A stretch of DNA of 64,000 nt from Paulinella micropora (GCA_009731375.1 BJOX01000053.1:1007492-1071491); one strand, 5' to 3'. Shown: positions 23,701-32,344, counted from the first letter of the stretch. Numbers and translations: made by a program. Notes: generated by a model from the letters alone, not told the origin.

Positions 23701-24022
23701 TAAAACAGGTCATCAGGTTGTGTTTCGTTGTAATACGAAGGTTGTCCATAACGGTGATATTCACACTATCACTAGGGATACCAAAGAACATATATTCATT
23801 ACGATTGACGATATTGAGCAGAAGTTTGATAGAAAAAAAACGATACCAGACAAGAAACCGTATGCTGACATCCAGCCGACATTCTCATCCACCATCCACT
23901 GCTCACAAGGCCGAACAACACCAGTGTGGATAAATCTAGACCTACTGTCAATGAATTTGCTATATGTCGCTTTAAGTCGTGCCACCTGCTTGAACGATAT
24001 TGGACTATCAAATGAGTTATGA
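20704..24022 (+). CDS. PLV family-B DNA polymerase fused to SF1 (Pif1/RecD-like) helicase
   Basis: Three frames separated by 10-N gaps (21213-21222, 21801-21810) read as one gene of about 1100 residues. The N-terminal part (QGEINCVLECI; later RCNDYHATLI) resembles regions that precede some protein-primed PolBs. Palm motifs are A (IDMVKAYT, Asp at 21935), a B-like K...N...G (KATNLLVGSLNKN) and C (YSNTDS, 22679-22696, with Asn where DTDS is usual). No 3'-5' exonuclease motifs are seen. The C-terminal half has Walker A GKAGTGKS (about 23000), Walker B IDEVSML, FGHLAQLP, DTNYRQ and a final HCSQGRT...LLYVALSRA block. It would replicate and unwind the viral DNA. It ends 3 bp before the convergent lipase gene. 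The 21938 ATG is internal, not the start. Confidence 0.85.
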
Positions 24023-24025
24023 AAG

Positions 24026-24702
24026 TCATAAATAAATTTTTTTGGCTCCTTTACCTTTGAAGCTTCTTATCGTATGAACACCCCTCGTTGGCTTCACTAA
24101 CTTAGTATTCACAGCCGTAGCACCCATTAACGATACGGGGTCAAATGCGGTTCGGTAGTTCGTGGTCAGCTTCGCAGTCTTCGCCCGCTTACCTTTCGGA
24201 NNNNNNNNNNAATTACTCCTTCAATGAGGTCCTTAGTGCTACTGCCTTTATTGTATGTGGTCGCCCTCACACCTGTTTGTCGGCTCAGGTCTTTCGCTAT
24301 TGTTCCACCTAACGAATGACCCGTCAGCTCTACATTATCCTTACCATATTTCTTTATAACCTCATCAACCAGCTTCTGCTCTTCTTTATATCTCGGGGTT
24401 CTTTTCAATACTCCCTTTACTAATGCTACATCTGTAAGTAAGTCTCTCTTATCTACTGAGCCTCTAAATGCGACAATAGCTTTGCCATCTTTTTCATACA
24501 CCGTTGACTTTTCTTTGCTGGCAACTGGCTTCCATCCGTCCGCACCTTTTCTATCCGACGAGGACGAATAGACATCCTCCGACAAATCCGCATTACCGCC
24601 TTTTTGTTTCCTGTATTCCTTGCCAGCCTTTTTCAATGCCTCACCATAGGTTATACCGTGTTTAGCAGAGTAAGCCTTTACAAAGATTATCCACGCACTC
24701 AT
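24026..24702 (-). CDS. PLV class 3 (alpha/beta-hydrolase) lipase
   Basis: The frame carries the nucleophile elbow GHSLGG (about 24303-24320) and an upstream oxyanion-type segment (AIVAFRGSVDKRDLLTD). After a 10-N gap (24201-24210), a shifted frame supplies FDPVSLMG and HTIRSF, giving the Asp and His of the catalytic triad, and ends at 24026. The protein is about 225 residues, typical for compact lipase_3 proteins. Lipases of this family are known from PLVs and some algal viruses and could act on host membranes at entry or exit. The start ATG at 24702 faces the next gene with 61 bp between them. Confidence 0.8.
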
Positions 24703-24763
24703 TGCGAAGCTTCATATATTAATATTTTTTATTTTTTTTCCCGCCTACTATATACACTCTACT

Positions 24764-25036
24764 ATGTCTACCCTTACTAGACTGTGCGAGAAGTTCCAAC
24801 AACTTTCCATTGAAGGTGAAAAAAAATCCTTCTCGTTGGAAGATGTCCAAAAGGTAATCCACGACGAAATAAAAGCGATTGAAGAAATGAGAAATGCTCA
24901 GCCGAACTCGTTTCACTTTGGGAAATACAAGGGCAAAAAAATAGAAGACATCGCAAAGATTGATAAGCCGTATATTGAATGGTTAGTTCGTCAGCCTTGG
25001 TGTAGTAATAAAGACGAATTGAAAAAGTATTTATGA
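24764..25036 (+). CDS. PLV small protein with ExoX-C-like domain, copy 1
   Basis: 90 residues. The C-terminal half (FHFGKYKGKKIEDIAKIDKP, then YIEWLVRQPW) matches the short domain found at the C-terminus of ExoX-type exonucleases and in DUF3820-like proteins. There is no DEDD nuclease domain, so it is a stand-alone accessory domain, perhaps for DNA or partner binding. The N-terminal 45 residues form a probable helix. The next gene encodes a shorter relative, indicating tandem duplication. Confidence 0.65.
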   Translation: MSTLTRLCEKFQQLSIEGEKKSFSLEDVQKVIHDEIKAIEEMRNAQPNSFHFGKYKGKKIEDIAKIDKPYIEWLVRQPWCSNKDELKKYL

Positions 25037-25066
25037 TTATAATAAATAAATTTTATATAATATACA

Positions 25067-25249
25067 ATGAGTGAAAAAAAAAAAGAAATTCCCACCGAAG
25101 AGGAAGAAGTAAATAAAACTCTACAATATGGAAAATATAAAAAAATGAAAATTGAAGATGTTGCCAAGATTGACAAAGAATATCTTGAATGGCTAGTTCA
25201 ACAGCCTTATTTTAAGAATAAAGATGAAGTGAAAAAGTTTTTACCGTAG
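25067..25249 (+). CDS. PLV small protein with ExoX-C-like domain, copy 2
   Basis: 60 residues, paralogous to the upstream gene: QYGKYKKMKIEDVAKIDKEY, then LEWLVQQPYF. It lacks the N-terminal helix of copy 1. The start follows tatataatataca. The 3' end overlaps the convergent downstream gene by 9 bp. Function unknown. Confidence 0.65.
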   Translation: MSEKKKEIPTEEEEVNKTLQYGKYKKMKIEDVAKIDKEYLEWLVQQPYFKNKDEVKKFLP

Positions 25250-25876
25250 GTGATACATTTTTCCTCTAATGTTGATTTCTTTTTTTATAACCCGTAATAT
25301 TGCTTTCTGTTTGTGAAAGTTGCTAAACTTAGTGAAATGCGGTTCTTTCAATAAACCGTCTTCAACTTCTAATTCTCTATTCACTTCAAGATATTGTTGA
25401 AGGATATCTTTGAATTGTATGATGTCAAAGTGGTGGTCTACGTGGACATCAACCCGCTCATATATATCGCCACTTATTTCGCATATGTATCGCGGTTCTA
25501 CGAATACATCAATAGCCATAAGGTCAAGATATTCTTGTATTTGCGGTCTTATTGTATTCCTGCTCGCTTCTTTTATCACTCTCGCCATTTTTTTTAATTT
25601 GCTAAGGCCTATGAGTTCAACACAGCAATTCCACGAAAACGGCTTACCATCTACACGAAAGTGTTTTCTTCCCGTGGTCAAATTACTTTCAACATCAATA
25701 ATGCCATTTTTTAGACAAGGGTGATGGGTTATTAGGTCTAGCACGAAATTGCCATCTTCTTGGTTCAGCACTTCACCATCGTTATATTTGTTTATCATTC
25801 TTCTTATGTAGGATTTGATAGATGTTTTTGTTAGAAACCGCCTACCACCCACAACATACAACTTACGACTATACAT
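25241..25876 (-). CDS. PLV DUF3223/HNH-like protein
   Basis: 211 residues. The first half fits the DUF3223 (DCL-type) pattern: KTSIKSYIRRMINKYNDGE, then FVLDLITHHP, and KHFRVDGKPFSWNCCVELI. The second half has CEISGDIY...VDVHVDHHF followed by a helical segment and FHKQKAILRVIKKE, which resembles an HNH/beta-beta-alpha nuclease core with few cysteines. An endonuclease role in replication, recombination or host DNA attack is inferred. The start at 25876 follows a TATA-like gataatatagta. Confidence 0.6.
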   Translation of the reverse strand: MYSRKLYVVGGRRFLTKTSIKSYIRRMINKYNDGEVLNQEDGNFVLDLITHHPCLKNGIIDVESNLTTGRKHFRVDGKPFSWNCCVELIGLSKLKKMARVIKEASRNTIRPQIQEYLDLMAIDVFVEPRYICEISGDIYERVDVHVDHHFDIIQFKDILQQYLEVNRELEVEDGLLKEPHFTKFSNFHKQKAILRVIKKEINIRGKMYHLR

Positions 25877-25921
25877 TACTATATTATCATATTAGAAAAA
25901 ATTATTACAAAAATATTCACA

Positions 25922-27160
25922 TCATTGGTCTTCTAAGTAATTAACTATAACACTCACATTTCCTCCATTATTAACAGTAGATAAAGACTGTTGTAAAAAT
26001 GTTAGATTTTCGCCAGGTGCGAGTTGTATGTCGTAATCTCGCAGGTCAATAAGCTGGCTAGAAGTAGCATTAACATACAGTTTAAGGATAACATCCGTTA
26101 TAGTAGCACCACCTAGGGCAGTCGCAGAGGTGTCCTTTGATACAATTGAAGTTGTGGCATCAATATCAACGAAGTTCTGTCCCGTAAGTGTGCCAGTCGT
26201 TTTCACAATTCGCACTTTATTAACTTTGGCATCCTCGTTTGATATACTCACGAGAGTTGGATAAACAATTGAATAATTTGTAGCACCGCCATTGAAAGTT
26301 GTTTTATTTTTTATGCTAAGAATTGGGCTTTCAGTGGTGCTCGCCTTTTCATCTCCTTCCGCTTCGTTTGAAATACTTGAATTAATAGTGTTAGTTCCTT
26401 CTATGAATAACCCAACACTCGCGGTTTTAAGGGATTGAATTCCAGTAGAAGCATCATTTCTCATTATAGCCGTAAAAGGTAATGTAGTATTTCGCAGACT
26501 TACACCAGTATTATCATTCGCATACTTTATCATATGGACTAGCTGAAATTCGCCAGTCTCTGGGTTCTCAATTGAAAACTTAATAGCACCAAAGCCCAAA
26601 TATTGAAATTGAATTTGAAAAACATTTCCTTTATCCCACAGCAAGTCTGGCATATCGCCTGTTCCATCGCAGGGGTCATCCCAATCTTCTTGGTCAATAT
26701 AATTGGCATTTCCTCCTCTACAATGTAGAATATTCATCCCGACCTCATTTTTGTAAAAATAAAATCCATATTCAAATTCGTTTCCTATTCCGATAAATGA
26801 ATAGTGTGCTTTCGCATCATCCGTCGTCCATAAAGCAGTGAAGCGACACATAACTCCCATACCCGTTCTGTATTTTATTTTTCTTTTGCTCACCAGAGAG
26901 GCATCCGCAGTCGCGCTGGCAGTCGTTTTCAATTCCGCCATATTAGCATTAAATGAAACTGTCGCCTTTGTTTCTGTTTTCGTCCATATCCGTGTATTAA
27001 CTGTGTAGGGAAAGATTTCCTGTAATACTGGTGTTAATTGTGCGGTTGTAGTTTCGCCAAAGGCGGTTTTCATATTATCAATGTGTCCGCCATATCCAAC
27101 TTTGAGATTTACGAAGTCTCCGACAGGATTTTGGGCGACTAAATTTCGTTGGTGAGACAT
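25922..27160 (-). CDS. PLV putative virion surface protein
   Basis: 412 residues, rich in Thr, Asn and Gly, with predicted beta structure and no membrane segment. It begins with a segment naming repeated glycine and aromatic positions (VGYGGHIDNMKTAF) and contains SFIGIGNEFEYGFYFYKN and FQIQFQYLGFGAIKF. These features are reminiscent of surface or receptor-binding proteins of algal viruses and phages. It lies next to the capsid gene on the same strand. It shares the capsid-type leader: GAGGTC, then the palindrome GTAGGCTCCTAC directly before the ATG. Virion location is inferred from context. Confidence 0.55.
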   Translation of the reverse strand: MSHQRNLVAQNPVGDFVNLKVGYGGHIDNMKTAFGETTTAQLTPVLQEIFPYTVNTRIWTKTETKATVSFNANMAELKTTASATADASLVSKRKIKYRTGMGVMCRFTALWTTDDAKAHYSFIGIGNEFEYGFYFYKNEVGMNILHCRGGNANYIDQEDWDDPCDGTGDMPDLLWDKGNVFQIQFQYLGFGAIKFSIENPETGEFQLVHMIKYANDNTGVSLRNTTLPFTAIMRNDASTGIQSLKTASVGLFIEGTNTINSSISNEAEGDEKASTTESPILSIKNKTTFNGGATNYSIVYPTLVSISNEDAKVNKVRIVKTTGTLTGQNFVDIDATTSIVSKDTSATALGGATITDVILKLYVNATSSQLIDLRDYDIQLAPGENLTFLQQSLSTVNNGGNVSVIVNYLEDQ

Positions 27161-27161
27161 T

Positions 27162-27173
27162 GTAGGCTCCTAC
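27162..27173 (-). promoter_or_regulatory. Leader palindrome GTAGGCTCCTAC
   Basis: A perfect 12-bp palindrome separated by one base from the ATG of the 25922-27160 gene and preceded on that strand by TTTTTTGAGGTC and, further up, a TATAGG box. It belongs to the group of four virion-type genes with a GAG(A/G)T element plus inverted repeat before the start. Confidence 0.55.
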
Positions 27174-27302
27174 GACCTCAAAAAATGTTTTGTGTAAGCT
27201 TCCTATATTATCAAAAAAATAAATAATCCATCAAAATTAATTGTAAGTGCTTTTTTTCAAAAACCTCTTACCTCAAAGGTGGGGGATTTTTGCGAGCAAA
27301 AA

Positions 27303-27318
27303 GCTCAACTCGTTGAGC
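27303..27318 (-). terminator. Hairpin after the capsid gene
   Basis: Directly after the capsid stop codon, the minus-strand transcript could form GCTCAA-CGAG-TTGAGC followed by TTTTT. That is a 6-bp stem with a tetraloop and a T-run. A 3'-end or RNA-processing signal is likely. A degenerate copy of the capsid leader lies further on, at about 27241-27275. Confidence 0.5.
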
Positions 27319-27319
27319 C

Positions 27320-28872
27320 CTAGGAAATAGTAATTACATTTTCCTTCACACTTACAGTTCGCTGAGTAATAGCCAGAGTGTAGTGAGAATGGACTTTGTT
27401 TCGGCAGGTTCCAATAAACTCCCATCGCCGTTCCTGAGTTAAGTCAAGCCCACTAATCTCGTTCTGGTCCTTGCTCCACAGCGGGCGGTTGTTGTCCCAG
27501 CAATTAGCATAAACCCAGTTGTATTGATACACATTAGAATTCATCAAGGCACTACCCTCCAACCTCGGCTTCATAATCATATAGTCTTCAAGGTTAGCCA
27601 CAGACACATCAAATTCTTCCTGTCTCGCTCCATCAAGGGTAGTGTAGAATGAGACAACCTTTCGCTTAGCATCAGCAACAACAGCACCCGTAGCAGACCG
27701 CTCATCATTTACATCATTGTCATAAGCGGTATTTACACTTTCAACAGAATGAAACACACTGTGATAAATCTTCTTCAACCTCTGCCCGTGCCCGCGGTCA
27801 AATCGCATAATAATGTTTTGGTTTTCAGTTGATTTACCATCGCTAGCTGTTCCAATAGTATTTTTATACACATAGGGGTAATCAATATCAAAACTCATAC
27901 CACTGCCCGCAATCTGGCTTTGAATAGACTGAATGACACCAGGGTTCTGCTCAACAGCAAGAAACAAGTTAAGATTGCTCACAGCAACATCCTCAGCACC
28001 AGCAGCAATGTTAGCACCGCCGCCAGGACTTAGCGGGTCAGCACCAGAATAATAAATCTTCGCAGAACCGTTCCAGACAATTCGCATCGTCAAAATCTCA
28101 GGAAACATAATAGTTTTATCAAGGGCGAAAATAGTGTTGTAAAGCATACCAAGATTAAGTTTGATTTTAATAGCCATATCACCAGCACCAGCATTATCGC
28201 CCAAAGCACCAGCAGTAAAATACTTCGCCTCATTGTAAGGCACATTAACAGGCAGTGGAGTTCCAGTTCCAGCCGCGATGAGAGCATCATTATGACGGCG
28301 GGCATTAGTTGAAGGAGGTTGAAACATATTGGCCATATCTGCTTGAAGGTCTGCGACAGTGCCATTAGCATCAAGAACAGTCGCCTTTCTGTCGGTAATG
28401 TCAATATCAATCTTGCTGTCAGCATTACACTTTTGAAGCATACAGCCAGCACCAGTGCCAACATCGTGGTTTTCAAGTGCGAGAAAGTCTTTAAGCGAAG
28501 TCTCGGGCTTGCAAATCATCTTTGTAATATTTCCAACATAGTTCAAATCGCACAGATAAACTCCGCTACGGGTTTGAAGTTGAATTTGTCTAATAGGAGC
28601 GAGGCAATCCATATAAGCCTTGTTGTATTTAGTATCCGTGTCTGGGATAGTGTAAGTAAAACTCAGAACTGACCTAGCNNNNNNNNNNACACAGACCTAG
28701 CCAAGTTAAATGGGCGACTAATAAGGTCAAATGTGCTTTCTTGTCCTCCCGCAGAGGTAATAGTGACATTTCCATTACTGCTTTCTCGCGGGTTAAGCTT
28801 ATTCAAACGATAAGAAGCACTGATGTAGTCAGTCTTGCTGAAATCTAGTTCGCCTCCGTGTTGTGTAGGCAT
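27320..28872 (-). CDS. MCP: PLV major capsid protein (double jelly-roll)
   Basis: About 515 residues once the 10-N gap at 28679-28688 is bridged. The N-terminus (MPTQHGGELDF...FDLISRPFNLARS) joins to VLSFTYTIPDTDTKYNKAYM and then MDCLAPIRQIQL. The length, the gene order beside the penton and ATPase genes, and the long beta-rich sequence (for example FDIDYPYVYKN, then IIMRFDRGHGQRLKKIYHSV) fit the double jelly-roll capsid of PLVs and virophages. It would form the pseudo-hexameric capsomers. The sequence gctaggtc occurs on both sides of the N run, so the gap may be spurious. Translation starts right after a hairpin leader. Confidence 0.85.
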
Positions 28873-28876
28873 TTTT

Positions 28877-28905
28877 GTAAGTGCTTTTTTTCAAAAACCA
28901 CTTAC
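28877..28905 (-). promoter_or_regulatory. Capsid-gene leader hairpin
   Basis: GTAAGTG at one end and CACTTAC at the other enclose T- and A-runs that also pair, giving a 29-nt hairpin four bases from the ATG. On the minus strand it follows GTTTTTGAGATT and, further upstream, a GATATATAG box. An almost identical copy precedes the gene starting at 34151. Confidence 0.7.
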
Positions 28906-28983
28906 AATCTCAAAAACGATTTTTCAAAGGTCGCTATATATCTTAACCTGAGAAAAAAATAAATAATTCTAAAATTAATTGCC

Positions 28984-29796
28984 CTACCTAGATTTAAGCA
29001 GATTAAAAAATGATGTAAATAAATTGAAATAATTCGTTTCCCTGTAAATCAACAATGTCATTACAATGCCGAGACCATTGAGATTAATGGGCTGGTCGTT
29101 TTCGTCAGTCAAGTAAAACCGATAAACATTGCTTGAACTCGTAGACAATTTTTTACCATACTCCGACCCGCTTCCATCGTAGATAACAGAGCCAAATGGG
29201 ATTTCATTTGCTGTGTATATTTCTTGGAGCACGTGATTATCACCTTCCCCAACGAGGTCGCTTTGTAGATATAATGTTTTTTCGCCAGTCAATATTATGA
29301 CATTTGGGGACCTAAGGTTATTGTTGGCAAAGAAATAAGTAGAAGACCGCTCAAAACCCATAATTTCGTGAATACGAGTTTCGTCGTCAAATACAAACCG
29401 CGGTTGAATGCCTCCGTTGTTCGCCACAGTAAATAATAGCTTGCCATCTTCTGGGTCGGTGTTGGTGTTGTTGCTTGTTATTGTATATGTGTAGTCATTG
29501 GGACTTTCTGCGGTTAGCACCTCAGCTAGCTTATTTTTTAAGTTGTTCATAGTGTAGTTGCCCTCAGGTATGGTAATCAGTGCCTCGTTGCCATTCTCAC
29601 TAAGAATAAAAGTATTGTAAGGACTTGCCACAGAGTAATACGACTTCGGCACATAGATATGAAGTATTTTACAGTGTGTCGGATTGTCTAACCCTTTCAT
29701 ATCAATTGAGTGAGTGAAATCACTGTCCGTGCCGTTTATCCTATTTTTGCTATTGACATAGTAAATATTACTACTTCGCCCACCTCTATATTCCAT
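28984..29796 (-). CDS. mCP: PLV penton-like minor capsid protein
   Basis: About 270 residues from the ATG at 29796 (the in-frame GTG further up is less likely). The N-terminus (NIYYVNSKNRINGTDSDFTH), the early YVPKSYYSV, the ITIPEGNYTMNNLKNKL segment, and the C-terminal FYLTDENDQPINL are characteristic of PLV/virophage penton proteins. It would form the fivefold vertices. It is followed on the same strand by the capsid gene. The leader has the 18-bp near-palindrome at 29798-29815. Confidence 0.8.
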   Translation of the reverse strand: MEYRGGRSSNIYYVNSKNRINGTDSDFTHSIDMKGLDNPTHCKILHIYVPKSYYSVASPYNTFILSENGNEALITIPEGNYTMNNLKNKLAEVLTAESPNDYTYTITSNNTNTDPEDGKLLFTVANNGGIQPRFVFDDETRIHEIMGFERSSTYFFANNNLRSPNVIILTGEKTLYLQSDLVGEGDNHVLQEIYTANEIPFGSVIYDGSGSEYGKKLSTSSSNVYRFYLTDENDQPINLNGLGIVMTLLIYRETNYFNLFTSFFNLLKSR

Positions 29797-29797
29797 C

Positions 29798-29815
29798 GCA
29801 GAGACTAGTCTCCGC
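29798..29815 (-). promoter_or_regulatory. Penton-gene leader palindrome
   Basis: GCAGAGACTAGTCTCCGC is palindromic except for one pair, with GAGACTAGTCTC perfect. It lies one base from the ATG and is preceded on the minus strand by GAGGT and a TATATAT box, as at the other virion-type genes. Confidence 0.55.
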
Positions 29816-29880
29816 ACCTCTAATTTTGGATATATAATAGAAAATATATTTTTTTGTTTTAATTACCACAACGGAGGGGG

Positions 29881-31410
29881 TTAAATAAAGATATCAAAAC
29901 CATAGCCGTTCTGTGTTTTCAACTCATCCGCTTCTTTTTCTTTTAAGTCTGTCCAACCGCTGGCAAATTTAAAACGGTTCCCTTTTGCTCTTTCTTTAAG
30001 AAATCTAATACTATGCCACCCGCAGGTATCCGTTGTATCACTTTGGTTTTTAACCTGATTAACCTTCATAAGCAGGTAAGTGCTCGGCTTACTCTTTTCA
30101 ATAAGCTGTTTCATTTGGTGTAGAAATAGCTCGGTAGGATTATACAGTGCGAGCGGGTCGTAGATTTCAATAGTGTTGTCTTTAATTAGGTCAATCCAAA
30201 CCGCAATCCAATGTGAGCCAGGTTGGCTAGACTTATCTAAGTTCATTATAAAGCCATACTTCTGTCTTTTTTCTGGTTTCAGTTTGTTTATTTCGTCGCT
30301 AGCCACGGTCCCCAAATACCAATCGTGCTCTTTCATAAGGCTGTCTATTTCATCCGTCATCAGCCCTCTACCTTCCCCCGCTAAGTTAACGGGTAGCTTT
30401 TGTTGCTCTTCTGTTGGCGGTTCGGTGGCTGTCGGTTGTTGTGGTAGTTGCTCTTCTGTTGGTGTTGGTTGTTGCTCTTCTGTTGGTTCTGTGGTTGGTT
30501 CTGTGGTTGGTTCTATGCCGACTATATTTGAAACTTGATTTCTTATGTTTGGGTCGCTTCTCATTTCAGATACTAAGTTATTTACATAATCCTTCTTCTT
30601 CATTTTTTTCCTGTATTTGCCCTTCTTTAAATATTTCTTAATCGTTGCTATTGTCAAAAGTTTGTGGATTAATTCCTCCATCGTTTTTGCCCCAGCACCA
30701 GCTTGGTTTATTCCCAAATAATCAGCGAGTTTCTTTCTCATTTCATTCTGGTCTATTCCTAAATCAATCCCCTCATCTACTATAACTTTTGCCATACCCG
30801 CAGTCGTGTGTCTTCCTTTAACTTTCTTCGGCGGTTGTTTGCCTTCGGCTATCATTTTCGCTTCCAAAGCAGGGCCCAAAGTTTTGGGTATATCCAATTT
30901 TGGATACTTGTAATCATTTCTTAAACCTGCGGATATGTGTGATATTTTATCTTTAATTTCAAAGTATTTCGCTTGGGCCTCCGCTTGCTTTTTTTCTTGT
31001 TCTAATTCTTTTTTGTATTGTTCCGCCAGTTCTTTCTGCTCTTCTGCTGATTGGGCACTGGCTATTGCTTGCTCTATTCCTTTACCAAGTTTGTCAAATT
31101 CTGTTTTAGTCAAGCTATTAATAAATTTCTTTTTAAATCCAGCTTCCTTCATTAATTCAATATATTTTTCTTTTAATTCCTTTTCAGCCTTTCTCTCTTC
31201 TTTTGTTTTCAAAGCCATCTGTTTTTCTTCTGGTGCTTGTGGTGGTGCTTGGGGTGGTGCTTGGGGTGGTGCTTGGGGTGGTGCTTGTGGTGGTGCTTGG
31301 GGTGGTGCTTGGGGTGGTGCTTGGGGTGGTGCTTGGGGTGGTGCTTGGGGTGGTGCTTGTGGTGGTCCTTGTATGTATTGAGGGTGAAACTGCGGCGGTG
31401 GTAATAACAT
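29881..31410 (-). CDS. PRO: PLV maturation cysteine protease with PQAP repeats
   Basis: About 509 residues from the ATG at 31410. An N-terminal run of roughly ten PPQA repeats is followed by a Lys/Glu/Gln-rich coiled coil, a middle basic domain, and a Pro/Thr/Glu linker with TEPTTEPT repeats. The C-terminal protease has the C5/C48 order: His in GSHWIAVWID, Asp in EIYDPLALY, Gln in VNQVKNQ, and Cys in DTCGWHSIRFL. It would cleave capsid precursors. Polintons and PLVs carry this adenovirus-type protease; the long N-terminal extension is unusual and may be a scaffold or virion-anchoring part. Confidence 0.85.
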   Translation of the reverse strand: MLLPPPQFHPQYIQGPPQAPPQAPPQAPPQAPPQAPPQAPPQAPPQAPPQAPPQAPPQAPEEKQMALKTKEERKAEKELKEKYIELMKEAGFKKKFINSLTKTEFDKLGKGIEQAIASAQSAEEQKELAEQYKKELEQEKKQAEAQAKYFEIKDKISHISAGLRNDYKYPKLDIPKTLGPALEAKMIAEGKQPPKKVKGRHTTAGMAKVIVDEGIDLGIDQNEMRKKLADYLGINQAGAGAKTMEELIHKLLTIATIKKYLKKGKYRKKMKKKDYVNNLVSEMRSDPNIRNQVSNIVGIEPTTEPTTEPTEEQQPTPTEEQLPQQPTATEPPTEEQQKLPVNLAGEGRGLMTDEIDSLMKEHDWYLGTVASDEINKLKPEKRQKYGFIMNLDKSSQPGSHWIAVWIDLIKDNTIEIYDPLALYNPTELFLHQMKQLIEKSKPSTYLLMKVNQVKNQSDTTDTCGWHSIRFLKERAKGNRFKFASGWTDLKEKEADELKTQNGYGFDIFI

Positions 31411-31448
31411 CAAATTGTTTTTTCTATCTTGTTCAAATTTTACATCCT

Positions 31449-31877
31449 CTATAAGTTTTGCTCTCTTTTCGCCTCCCTAATGAGGTCTTCTTGTCTTTCT
31501 TCAATTTCAGCATTCTCCTTCCTCTCTCTTCTTTTCTTCTCATCTTCCGCCTGTTCTCTTAACTTCTTTTCCTTTTCTTCCTGCTCGTGTATTAGTTCAT
31601 ATTTTTTTTGTAGGTTGTCTTGTATCTGATTGCGGTTCTCGTGTTCAAGACGGTTGAATTCGGACTTAATTATTCGCTCCTTCGGCTTTCGTTTTGTAGG
31701 GGCTGTCTTCCCCATATATTTCAGAAACAGTTTAACGATTTGAAGTGTTGAAAGGTCATTTGTTTTCTTTCCAAAGTTTAGATATGCTCGTTTCCCTTTT
31801 ACTTTAATATATGGACGGCCATCTTTGGTTCTGTATATCCTCGGTGGTCTTTGTTTCCGCGGTTTTTTTACGGTCAT
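31449..31877 (-). CDS. PLV basic coiled-coil protein
   Basis: 142 residues. A small conserved-looking N-terminal domain (YRTKDGRPYIKVKGKRAYLN, then LSTLQIVKLFLKYM) is followed by a long charged helix rich in Glu, Lys and Arg. The start follows aacaatataca. The stop lies 39 bp before the protease start, so the two are likely transcribed together. No family recognised; a virion-associated or scaffold role is a guess from position. Confidence 0.6.
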   Translation of the reverse strand: MTVKKPRKQRPPRIYRTKDGRPYIKVKGKRAYLNFGKKTNDLSTLQIVKLFLKYMGKTAPTKRKPKERIIKSEFNRLEHENRNQIQDNLQKKYELIHEQEEKEKKLREQAEDEKKRRERKENAEIEERQEDLIREAKREQNL

Positions 31878-31935
31878 TGTATATTGTTAGAAAAAAAATA
31901 AAAACATAATTTACATTAGCAGAGACTTCGCCTAC

Positions 31936-32263
31936 TTACCGAAATTTGACTGCTCCTCCTCGTTGTTTGCCGTATCCTTGCTTAGCCGCAGCCATCGCAA
32001 CCTTTCCAGCATATGGCACTCCAATGTCGTTAAGAAATGTAGCACCCTTTGAAACCAATTTATTCTTTTTTGATAAAGCTATTAGCATCCAATATGGCTT
32101 GTCCTACCTTCTTCCAATTAACCTTCCCACCTGTTTGTTTCTTTTTTCCCTTCTTCTTTCTGTTCTTCGCACCTCCTGCTTGTGGCATCTTTGTAATTGG
32201 TGAAGGATTGTATCCGATATTGTATCCTGCTGGTTGTGAAATAATCACTGGTGATGTTGGCAT
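31936..32263 (-). CDS. PLV small basic core-type protein, frame break
   Basis: The first frame (67 residues) has a basic stretch (KNRKKKGKKKQTGGKVNWKK) and runs into a stop after DANSFIKKE. A +1 frame entered at the A6 run near 32075 continues as LVSKGATFLNDIGVPYAGKV and ends KQGYGKQRGGAVKFR. Basic N-terminus, hydrophobic middle and a GYG-R-GG tail are usual for small adenovirus core/pX-like virion proteins of this virus group. A missing or extra A in the homopolymer is the simplest explanation. The start follows actatatatag. Confidence 0.6.
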
Positions 32264-32344
32264 CTATATATAGTTCTGAAAAAAATAATTATTTTATAAA
32301 AAAAATAACGAGTTATTTTTTGTTATAACACTTGTGTTAATAAT

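Noticed and set aside
28877-28905. Tiny introns in the hairpin leaders (GTAAGT donor, AAG acceptor)
   Set aside because: Two of four leaders lack a GTAAGT donor, an intron there would be about 22 nt, and PLV genes otherwise show no introns. Pairing explains all four better.
32060-32090. Programmed -1 frameshift at the A6 run
   Set aside because: The needed shift is +1, and the frame does not match a canonical slippery heptamer; a homopolymer indel is simpler.
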